Part shown: positions 51,801 to 64,000 of the stretch, one piece after another
How the letters are laid out: every line of letters starts with the position of its first letter
How positions within the stretch are numbered: position 1 is the stretch's first letter
Source: Eucommia ulmoides
Lineage: Eukaryota > Streptophyta > Magnoliopsida > Garryales > Eucommiaceae
Length of the DNA stretch: 64,000 nt
Direction of reading: 5' to 3'
Assembly (NCBI GenBank): GCA_016647705.1
Contig: JAENRU010000489.1
Coordinates: forward strand, 620,001 to 684,000
The notes under the pieces: generated by a model
The model's input: only the letters and a program-made list of their open reading frames with translations
Databases searched by the model: none
Told to the model about the DNA's origin: nothing
Made by a program: the position numbers and the translations under genes

Positions 51801-52011
51801 GATTGTAACTCATAATTTCGGAGACATTAGAGGAGAAGGCCTGGGAGATGAATGGGAGATCCGCTCCTTGCCTTGGGAGATCCGTTGCTTCCCAAATGAA
51901 GTACGAAGCTAAAGCGACGCAACTGCCGCTGCACTGCGATTGAATTCCATCGCAGAGAAGGATTAACACGATAAACTCTAGAATCAGCTCGAATCCTATC
52001 TTTCTTACCAT
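24884..52011 (-). CDS. CERK1-like: LysM receptor-like kinase, copy 1 (12 exons, 16-kb intron 1)
   Basis: Predicted plasma-membrane receptor kinase of the CERK1/LYK/NFR1 group, whose members bind chitin or lipochitin glycans. Coding exons 1 to 12 (minus): 52011-51372, 35117-35090, 34998-34991, 34868-34758, 33237-33038, 29370-29281, 28503-28410, 28310-28159, 28070-27979, 26591-26453, 25195-25097, 25024-24884. The sum is 1794 nt, 597 residues. Layout: signal peptide about 1-25, three LysM modules to about 213, membrane span about 232-254, kinase from about 310. Visible motifs are [15 protein letters not shown] and GTFGYMPPE. Oddities: HCD replaces HRD (residue about 425) and exon 4 appears to use a shifted donor. 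Intron 1 contains a nested retrotransposon insertion. All exons are open, so it may be expressed; splicing of the long intron is unproven. Confidence 0.85.
25097..25195 (-). CDS. CERK1-like: LYK copy 1 exon 11
   Basis: A 99-nt phase-0 exon between tgcag and |gtaaat. It encodes [20 protein letters not shown] and then [13 protein letters not shown], a kinase C-lobe helix region. Copy 2 (56441-56539) differs at few residues (FEAVLDL, SVRK). Confidence 0.88.
25231..25676. mobile_element. MITE in intron 10 of copy 1 (first of two)
   Basis: Terminal inverted repeats: left gggtctgtttgataacactg; right, read in reverse, aagtgtctttgataacaaca. No coding potential. Copy 2 intron 10 holds only about 130 bp matching the left end (56572-56720), so the element predates the duplication and was truncated in copy 2, or it expanded in copy 1. 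Confidence 0.55.
25678..26318. mobile_element. MITE in intron 10 of copy 1 (second)
   Basis: Starts ggtcccgtttgataatataa. Its right end, read in reverse, is aagatcatgtttgataaccg, giving related terminal inverted repeats. It is adjacent to the preceding element with similar TTTGATAA-type ends, and absent from copy 2. Both MITEs account for intron 10 being 1257 bp here against 235 bp in copy 2. Confidence 0.5.
26730..27560. repeat. Old repeat in intron 9 of copy 1
   Basis: Two consecutive variants of a block beginning with the words atcccacatcagatgtagaa (26745) and aatccacaacggatgtggaa (26970) are followed by aagactatcctaca / aagactaccctaca. A further gaagcccacatcgaaactat word lies at 27430. 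Copy 2 has the same arrangement (57055-57850), so it predates the duplication. The TCCCACATCGG-type words are typical of plant LTR remnants. No genes. Confidence 0.55.
28159..28310 (-). CDS. CERK1-like: LYK copy 1 exon 8, catalytic loop with HCD
   Basis: A 152-nt exon between the acceptor ctacacacaa (reverse strand tag|G) and donor AAG|gttgaa. It encodes [17 protein letters not shown], then [20 protein letters not shown]. The catalytic loop His-Arg-Asp is His-Cys-Asp here: codon TGC at 28209-28207, against CGC in copy 2. The Asp and the following K..N are kept. This turns an RD kinase motif into the non-RD form seen in several immune receptor kinases; the functional effect is inferred. Confidence 0.88.
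29086..29201. mobile_element. Short LTR remnant in intron 6, copy 1
   Basis: A 116-bp sequence starts tgtaatatccc and ends ggattgttaca. It is flanked by perfect CATTG duplications (29081-29085, 29202-29206). The same element sits in copy 2 at 59613-59729 (flanks CATTG/CATTA), so it inserted before the duplication. Its ends resemble the solo LTR at 23595, suggesting a strongly shortened solo LTR of a related family. Confidence 0.7.
29281..29370 (-). CDS. CERK1-like: LYK copy 1 exon 6, VAIK lysine exon
   Basis: A 90-nt phase-0 exon between ctgcag and TTG|gtatta. It encodes [19 protein letters not shown], then [11 protein letters not shown], with the ATP-anchoring Lys and the helix-C Glu. Copy 2 reads HVHHLNL, as is usual in the family; copy 1 has HVLHLNL. 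Confidence 0.88.
29779..29815. repeat. (TA)n microsatellite, intron 5 of copy 1
   Basis: A TA dinucleotide run with a counterpart of similar length at the homologous place in copy 2 (60238-60272). Tyr/Ile-rich frames here are artefacts. Confidence 0.9.
30040..32250 (-). pseudogene. Ty1-copia remnant in intron 5, copy 1
   Basis: Old copia polyprotein pieces on the minus strand: integrase-end/RT-start words ([20 protein letters not shown] at 32244-32185), an RT piece (31556-31344: [27 protein letters not shown]) and an RNase H tail (30604-30374: [23 protein letters not shown]). Frames are broken throughout. The same remnant lies in copy 2 at 60560-62580, so it predates the duplication. Copy 1 lacks about 320 bp of the RNase H region that copy 2 keeps (61120-61450) and has an extra insertion at 30789-31210. 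Confidence 0.8.
30789..31210. mobile_element. Insertion in the intron 5 copia remnant, copy 1 only
   Basis: A 422-bp block is flanked by ttaagagta on both sides (30780-30788, 31211-31219). Copy 2 has a single cttaatagtagtgaac at the same place (near 61640). The ends (left aagggcattcattgg; right, read in reverse, taggggtgtccatgg) look like degenerate hAT-type termini. Non-coding. Confidence 0.55.
32626..32826. mobile_element. 201-bp MITE with 9-bp target duplication
   Basis: Starts gggttaattaaactttaccc; the right end, read in reverse, is gggttaatagcactttactc. These are about 30-bp terminal inverted repeats. It is flanked by perfect TCAAACAAA (32617-32625 and 32827-32835). Copy 2 has the empty site, ccagacaaatattg (63000-63013). 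The 9-bp duplication suits the Mutator superfamily. A related left end occurs at 52730. Confidence 0.82.
33038..33237 (-). CDS. CERK1-like: LYK copy 1 exon 5, juxtamembrane and glycine loop
   Basis: A 200-nt exon from tatatag|GTAACGG to CAG|gtttgt. It encodes [18 protein letters not shown], then [18 protein letters not shown], and ends with [20 protein letters not shown]. The Ser/Gly-rich juxtamembrane segment and the P-loop are intact. Copy 2 counterpart: 63216-63415. Confidence 0.9.
33534..34534. mobile_element. hAT-type non-autonomous element in intron 4, copy 1
   Basis: Ends TAGAGATGGCAC and, in reverse, TAGGGATGTCAC. Perfect 8-bp target duplication AATTTAAG (33526-33533, 34535-34542), the hAT signature. 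The outer parts are rich in the words aaaccgaaccg / ggttttggttttgg. A CACTA fragment is nested inside (33839-34200). No transposase. The element is absent from copy 2, where intron 4 is about 120 bp. Confidence 0.82.
33839..34200 (+). mobile_element. CACTA fragment nested in the hAT-type element
   Basis: Begins CACTAAAAAAAAAACTG (a degenerate CACTACAACAAAAACTG terminus) and carries subterminal words ggacac, aacactatatgtgatgtgcc and gagacacaaaattg. It aligns over ~360 bp with the reverse complement of 13798-14158. The opposite CACTA end was not found. Confidence 0.7.
34758..34868 (-). CDS. CERK1-like: LYK copy 1 exon 4, membrane span, shifted donor
   Basis: The exon starts after tctaaag at 34868 and encodes [18 protein letters not shown], then [18 protein letters not shown]. 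Copy 2 ends the same exon at GCAAG|gtaatc; copy 1 has GCAAG|gaaatc (34743), without GT. Fifteen bases upstream copy 1 reads GGCAG|gtgagc (34758), a strong donor absent in copy 2 (GGCAGacgagc). Using it keeps phase 1 and drops five residues. The call of the new donor is inference. Confidence 0.7.
34991..34998 (-). CDS. CERK1-like: LYK copy 1 exon 3, 8-nt microexon
   Basis: Eight bases, ATCAAACG, between ctttgcag and |gtaggg. Without them exons 2 and 4 are out of frame (phase 2 to phase 1); with them the frame is restored. Copy 2 has the same microexon (63791-63798, ATCAAATG) with the same borders. Confidence 0.7.
35090..35117 (-). CDS. CERK1-like: LYK copy 1 exon 2, 28 nt
   Basis: The segment between cattgcag and CTAG|gtaaca encodes DQNGAYHSS-like residues after the last LysM, joined in phase 1 to exon 1 (PGR|DQNGA). 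Copy 2: 63891-63918. Confidence 0.8.
35480..36250 (-). repeat. LTR-like fragment in intron 1 of copy 1
   Basis: Phrases such as gatgacccaagagggagtga (35705) and atttatagtagttcgacaaa (35909) resemble the non-coding regions of plant copia elements of the SIRE type. Minus frames here (35736-35476, 35981-35733) show no family motif. Ends are not resolved. Confidence 0.35.
36313..36821 (-). repeat. 3' LTR of the copia element
   Basis: A 509-bp LTR with perfect TGTTAGGA / TCCTAACA ends. It is similar throughout to 50648-51165, with scattered substitutions, indicating an insertion that is not recent. Confidence 0.92.
37375..37672 (-). pseudogene. Copia RNase H, distal part
   Basis: The minus strand from 37672 continues the RNase H domain interrupted by the nested element: [18 protein letters not shown]-like residues, then [16 protein letters not shown] (37501-37450) and [11 protein letters not shown]. 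The frame shifts and the usual catalytic order is only partly kept. The other half ends at 45417. Confidence 0.8.
37678..38991 (+). repeat. LTR A of the nested element
   Basis: A 1314-bp LTR, TGATAGGTGTG...GCTACCA. It is about 115 bp shorter than LTR B because most of the cgcctaggcg-rich segment (present at 41020-41160) is missing. Confidence 0.88.
38992..40791 (+). other. First internal region of the nested element
   Basis: 1800 bp, non-coding. It has a primer-site-like start (38996 on), the gggaggcaacccaagg word at 39318, and a purine-rich tract before LTR B. Frames within it (39743-39483 and 40663-40397, minus) carry no domain. Confidence 0.8.
40792..42222 (+). repeat. LTR B (middle) of the nested element
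   Basis: 1431 bp. It serves both as right LTR of the first unit and left LTR of the second. It contains cgcctaggcg palindromes (41090-41120) and a block gtcttacactcgggagaggt-like shared with the solo LTR at 17125. Confidence 0.88.
42223..44004 (+). other. Second internal region of the nested element
   Basis: 1782 bp, homologous along its length to 38992-40791 with small indels (for example a shorter run near 42800 and an extra segment at 43506-43520). No coding potential. Confidence 0.8.
44005..45411 (+). repeat. LTR C of the nested element
   Basis: 1407 bp, TGATAGGTGTG...GCTACCA, directly followed by the CTTGG duplication and the copia RNase H frame. Confidence 0.88.
45417..46650 (-). pseudogene. 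Copia reverse transcriptase and proximal RNase H
   Basis: The minus strand, 46648 to 45417, holds the [19 protein letters not shown] at the start, a stop near 46446, then [20 protein letters not shown] and the catalytic YVDDI (about 45965-45950). It runs on to [17 protein letters not shown] and the start of RNase H ([11 protein letters not shown]), cut by the nested insertion. The YVDD motif is intact, but upstream stops and a frame change make the copy inactive. Confidence 0.88.
46915..47830 (-). pseudogene. Copia integrase region
   Basis: The frame 47766-47230 shows CIECIKEK (zinc-binding part), [14 protein letters not shown] with the first catalytic Asp, [13 protein letters not shown], and [17 protein letters not shown] with the catalytic Glu. 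The chain continues after a stop with [12 protein letters not shown]-like residues near 47085. The domain layout is complete but the reading is broken. Confidence 0.88.
48230..49063 (-). pseudogene. Copia Gag with zinc knuckle
   Basis: Gag start near 48960-48830 ([20 protein letters not shown]), middle part 48712-48503 ([20 protein letters not shown]), then a CCHC knuckle near 48385-48325 ([14 protein letters not shown]) and a protease-like [12 protein letters not shown] at about 48222. Several frame breaks are present. Confidence 0.85.
50648..51165 (-). repeat. 5' LTR of the copia element
   Basis: A 518-bp LTR. Its terminal TCCTAACA is degraded to ttcaatca at 51165, and the inner end is TGTTGGG at 50648. 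The primer-site-like AGTGGTATCGAGCC follows on the minus strand (50646-50633). Confidence 0.9.
51372..52011 (-). CDS. CERK1-like: LYK copy 1 exon 1, LysM ectodomain
   Basis: 640 nt, 213 codons plus one base, ending in GGAGAG|gtgact. The start ATG at 52011 has A at -3 and G at +4 and begins a signal peptide (hydrophobic core [12 protein letters not shown]). The mature ectodomain starts near residue 26 with C27-x3-C31, then carries CxC pairs at 91/93 and 153/155 that join the three LysM modules, as in CERK1. Several N-glycosylation sequons are present (NVS 62, NIT 72, NLT 107, NLT 123, NVT 148). The exon ends [13 protein letters not shown]. It is fully open, in contrast to the dead elements beside it. 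Confidence 0.92.
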
Positions 52012-52330
52012 TTTTTCGTGCTACAAACTGGGGAGACGATTGAAACCGTAAATTGGAAGTTGAAATGAAGCATTGGCTTGACTGGTTCCGTCTTCGCTGC
52101 TGCCATGCCGGTGATCAGGTGATGTGAAAGGAAGGTAGTATTTCTCCTCTTTTCACTGTACTGGTTTTAGACCGGCTCTAAACAAATAAAGGGGTATTAG
52201 GTAAGAAATATCTTTCTTAATTTAAAAAAATAAAAAATAAAGGAGCACGTTTATTTCTTTCTTAATTTAAAAATAAAAAATCTCGAAAACAACTTATATT
52301 TTAATTTTGCCTACTTGAAAAAGACGAAAG
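52012..52330 (-). promoter_or_regulatory. 5' leader and proximal promoter of LYK copy 1
   Basis: On the minus strand this precedes the ATG: a pyrimidine/purine-mixed leader, gctgccatgccggtgatcag near 52100-52120 in plus orientation, and no obvious TATA box at a fixed distance. Assignment rests on position only. Confidence 0.35.
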
Positions 52331-53529
52331 TTCACTACACATTTCTGCACACGTACAAATACATGTAATAATTTTGTATATAAATTTTGTTAGACGTAAC
52401 AAATATTACTGTATCTTATAACATGTAACTAATTTGTTATATATAAAAAAAAAAATCACATCAAATAAATATAATTAGTTATATGTAATTAAATATACAC
52501 AAATACATGTAATTAATATTAAATTAATTTTTGTGTGTAATATTTGTTAAATATCACAAATATTATATAGATATATGTAATTATAACATGTAACTAATAT
52601 TATATAAATACATGAAACAAAAAATATACGGATATATTTAAAAATACACGGATATATTTCCGTATGTAAAATTTGTTAAATATCACAAATATTATATAGA
52701 TATATGTAATTATAACATATAACTAATAGGGTTAATTGCACTTTATCCCCCTGTAGTTTGGTCCATTTGTACTTTACCCCATGTGGTTTAAACGTCACCA
52801 CTTACCCTCATGTGGTCTTGGGTCTAAGTGCAAATCTAACACTTTCTGTCAAAGTTGACAGATGTGTGCCTCACGCGCCAGCAACGAGGATGGGAATATT
52901 TTTTGTGTTTTTTCCCTCCAAAATTCATTTTTCTTGTTTCCATTTTACCCTCTATATTTCTCTATATAACTCTAACACTACTCACTCATTTTTTACATCA
53001 AACCAAAAATAATTCACATTTATTACACCACAATAATTCTTAATTTATTATTTATTTTCAAGATTTCAATCATTATTATATCAAAAAAATTATTTAAAAT
53101 TAATCTTATTAATTTCATTTGATTATTCAAATATCACATTTTTGTATTCAAGTATTTATTGATTTTCATGCCTTTAATTAAATATCATTTATTTATTAAA
53201 AAATTATTTTTCAACACTGAATGCATTTGTAAATAAAGTCAATGGTCAATTTTTTGAATCCGAATACAAAGATAACTAAATAAAAATTATAGCGATTAAT
53301 TCAAAATTAAAACATAAATTAAGAGGTGATAATATAATTTATTTCCATACCCAGAACACTTAATTTGGAGTTACAGTTCATCTTCTCTCTTTAGGATTTT
53401 GCAACTAATGCATCTCTCTACTATTAGCAACTACAATTCATCTCTCTACTATCAAATGACAAGGAGAGTTTCTGGTATAAGGACAAAAGATAAGGAAGAT
53501 CTTTGGTATAAACCCCATATACTTATTCT
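52331..53529. repeat. AT-rich intergenic DNA between the two LYK genes
   Basis: A ~128-bp direct duplication is visible (ttgttaaatatcacaaatat at about 52544 and 52673, each followed by tatatagatatatgtaatta). At 52730 a MITE-like end starts, gggttaattgcactttatcc, similar to the element at 32626 but with no right end found. The remainder is AT-rich, without genes. The tandem-duplication breakpoint must lie in or near this stretch. Confidence 0.55.
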
Positions 53530-54328
53530 ATAAATTAGGACATATTTTACATTCTGGAAATTTTGAACTGTTGAATCAATTTAGATCCAACAATTGAGAT
53601 CAAGTACTATTTTAATTTTTTTTAACCTTATGTCATATAATATCTAACAAAATAATAACATATCTCAAAATATCGCACAAAAATTTCATACTCCCACTTT
53701 TAAAATGATTAAATAAAATTTTATTATGTACCCATTAAGTTTATAATATTTAATAGTTTTTTTTATTTACCATTTTTTTACACTTGATGAAGCCAAAAAT
53801 TAGTTCGTCAAATATGGGACTTTGGGATCAAGAATAAAATGTTTCTCCCAAAGCCAATTACTCTCCCAACTCAGGATCCTACAAAACAGTCGCTGCGGGT
53901 GGGCTTGCCGGTGTTGCGCGTCCAGTTTGAGAATAAATTGATTGTTTTGAGGAGATTTGGACACAATATTGGACAAGAAAAGAGTGTGCGTACCCTACTA
54001 GATACCCCTTCTGCTATTTATAGATGAGGGAAGACTTATTTGACAAGTCTTTCCCGAATCCCGACCTATTATCATTAATGTAGAGAAATTATCGGGATAT
54101 AGAGTGATGAGTTATTATTCAGGGGTGGGGTTGATAACAACTCTTTCCTTAGTAAACATGAGGCATTACAATTGTTCTTGAGTATGTAGAACGGTGTCAG
54201 TGTGTCTCGGAATTTATATCCCTGGTAGAAATGTCAAGGCTTCAAAGCTCGCCTTCTCTTGTCAGGTTAATGGCGAGAGCTAACATGTTAAGGGGATTGT
54301 GCCACTCTAGACAGTGACTTATCTCGGG
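53530..54328. repeat. 3' flank of LYK copy 2, distal part
   Basis: Homologous to 22586-23435. A foldback element separates it from the continuation at 55624. Non-coding. Confidence 0.78.
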
Positions 54329-55623
54329 AATTCTTTACCTATTTAGAGCTTAAAAGATGCCAAATTCCCCAATTAATACCCCTTTGCACTTTATTACGCT
54401 TCTAGATCACACTAGCCGAAACTTGCCCATTTTCAACATTGTAATAGTTTTGTTTTGATTTTTTATTATTTTTTACAAAGAAAAAACAGGCCAAAAAATG
54501 GCCGGTTTCTTCAGGCTGTTGGATAGACTGCCCATGTGGGCCCAAGCCCACATGGTAGGCTCTTTCGCCCCTTAATTAATTAAGGGGAGAATGAGGGCAG
54601 GGGCCCATGACAGGTTTACACACATAAGGAGTGTGGGGAAATTTCACATTTCCCCCCACCCATTTAAATTCCTTATATATATATATATATATTATTTTCT
54701 TTTTCTTTTATTTTTTTACATTCTTTAACTATTATCACCGTCCTCCTAAAATGATCGTAAGAAAATAAAAATTGAATTATTGAAAATTCAAAAATTATTT
54801 TATATTATTTATCAATTTCATGAATTTCTTAAAATACCTAAATTTTTTGGATCAAAATAATTATTTTTCAAAAATTTAATTTCACTTGATTAACTTTTAG
54901 AAATTAGAATTGACCAAATAAAATATGATTAACTTTTGAAGATTTATTTTAATTTGATCCATTTAATCTAAAAATAGTTTATAAATTTGTTATTTTGATC
55001 TATTTTATAATTTTTTTATTTTATTTTAACCACGAAAATAATTTCTTTCAGAATGTTGTCCAAAATTGTTTTTTAAACAAAATTTATTTAAAAGGCATTT
55101 TGGACGATTGGAAATATTGGGACAATACTTTTCAAATCGTCCTAATTAATTTTTTAAACAATTTTGACCTAAAAATATTTTTTTTTAAATTATTTTATTT
55201 AGTCAATTCTAATTTCTAAAAATCAATCAAGTGAAATCAAAATTTTGAAAAAAAATTATTTTGGCCCCACAAATTGGGTTGCTTTTAAAAATTATGAAAT
55301 TAACAAACAATGAAAAACTATTTTCGAATTTTGAATAATTCAATTTTTATTTTCTTACAATTATTTTATAATTTTAGAAGATAGTGATAATAGTTAAAGA
55401 ATTTAAAAAATAAAAGAAAAAAAAATATATATATATATATACATAAGGGCCTAAATGGGGGAAAATCCCCCCCCCCTTCAGCGTGTACAAGTGTCCACAC
55501 AGGGGCATCAGTCAGGAAAAACAGGCAAGTTTCAGCCAGTTTGTTCTAGAAGCGTAATAAAGTGCAAATAGACATTATTAAGAGAATTTGGCATCTTCTA
55601 AGTTTTAAATAAGTAAAGAACCC
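54329..55623. mobile_element. 1.3-kb foldback element (Mutator-like MITE)
   Basis: The two halves are imperfect reverse complements over most of their length. The left outer sequence, ttctttacctatttagagct, matches the right outer sequence read in reverse, ttctttacttatttaaaact; inner blocks (gcactttattacgcttctag; gaaaataaaaattgaattat) also match. It is flanked by cttatctcggg (54318-54328) and cttgtcttggg (55624-55634), an 11-bp duplication with two mismatches. Copy 1 has a single uninterrupted site (about 23430-23445). No transposase. Confidence 0.8.
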
Positions 55624-56032
55624 CTTGTCTTGGGGTAGGTACCTTAGCCAATGTATAGCGTTCTGTAGCTTTTGTTGCGCGGCACATGCTTCTGTGGACA
55701 CGTAACGATAATGTGTGCCCCGCTCAGATTTCTCCTCATCAACACTTATAAATAAAAAAAATAAATAGTGCACGGGGAATCCTAGTCTATTCTATAAGTC
55801 AAGACATACTTTAAATCCAATAGTTAGACATCAAACACTACTTTTAATCCTGCAAACACATTTCAACAACTCCAGTATACACTTCAAACTACTCAAAAGA
55901 TTTCAGAACAAAAGGAACATAAAACTATTGCTGCGCATTCCCCCCTCTCTATCTACACACACACAGAAAGCAACATAAATTCGCAAAAATGGTTTTCAGC
56001 CCCTCATCCATATTTACAAACCAAACGCATAA

Positions 56033-56050
56033 CCCCCCCCCCCACCCCCC
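56033..56050. repeat. C-rich homopolymer tract
   Basis: 11 C, one A, 7 C, about 170 bp downstream of the copy 2 stop. It corresponds to the 18-base C run at 24715. Confidence 0.85.
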
Positions 56051-56223
56051 CAAAAAAAACACACCTCTCTCTACATATATACAAACACGGAGAGAGGGAG
56101 AAAGAGAGAGCTGAACCAAAAATGATTTTCGTACTAGGCTATACAGGCATTTTTCAACACGACGACATGGAACGCCAAAATGCAACGATAAAAAATGACA
56201 ATTTTACCTTCCCGACATTAGAT

Positions 56224-63918
<7,695 letters not shown>

Positions 63919-64000
63919 CTGCAATGAACATAAAAATATGTAATCATAAACTTTGAAAGGCAACCCCTACAGAAAAGCAAAAGGGTCGTGCAAGTTTGCC
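63919..64000 (-). other. Intron 1 of LYK copy 2, start
   Basis: Matches 35118-35199 almost base for base. The LysM exon is expected further right, outside the window. Confidence 0.7.

Overview
The window is eudicot-type plant nuclear DNA: AT-rich, intron-rich and full of transposable elements. The only well-supported host genes are two tandem copies of a LysM receptor-like kinase (CERK1/LYK/NFR1 family, 12-exon structure), both on the minus strand. Copy 1 is complete (exons from 24884 to 52011). Copy 2 has exons 2 to 12 (56224 to 63918), and its LysM exon lies beyond the right edge. Exon boundaries were placed by comparing the two copies, by GT/AG sites and by reading-frame phase; no transcript evidence was available.

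Layout. 1-14.4 kb: no convincing host gene; a ~155-bp tandem array (1.19-1.96 kb), a decayed L1-type LINE (2.6-3.7 kb), an AT-rich repeat present twice (3.7 and 13.2 kb), two head-to-tail non-autonomous Helitrons on the minus strand (4.47-7.79 and 7.81-11.59 kb), and a CACTA terminus ending at 14158. 14.45-19.57 kb: an RTE-clade LINE with many stops, split by a 1.9-kb solo LTR with a perfect ATTAC target duplication. 19.6-22.6 kb: AT-rich DNA with another LTR candidate. 22.6-52 kb: LYK copy 1 with its 3' flank. 53.5-64 kb: LYK copy 2 with the homologous 3' flank.

The striking structure is copy 1. Its first intron is about 16.3 kb because a Ty1-copia element (36313-51165, near-identical 5-bp target duplication) inserted there, and that element was then split inside its RNase H region by a tandem LTR element with three LTRs and two short internal regions (37678-45411, perfect CTTGG duplication). 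Outside that intron copy 1 keeps open exons, but it has two changes likely to matter: the kinase HRD motif reads HCD, and the exon 4 splice donor has lost its GT while a good donor has appeared exactly 15 bp upstream, so the frame is kept.

Comparing the copies dates many insertions. Pre-duplication (in both): a copia remnant in intron 5, a ~116-bp LTR remnant in intron 6 and a repeat in intron 9. Copy-1-specific: a solo LTR (23595-24518), a 9-bp-TSD MITE (32626-32826), an hAT-like element with a nested CACTA fragment (33534-34534) and the intron 1 nest. Copy-2-specific: a SINE with a 16-bp duplication (58402-58505), a 1.3-kb foldback element (54329-55623) and a local triplication (59163-59310). 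The two receptors would act at the plasma membrane in perception of chitin-type glycans; whether either is functional cannot be decided from sequence alone.
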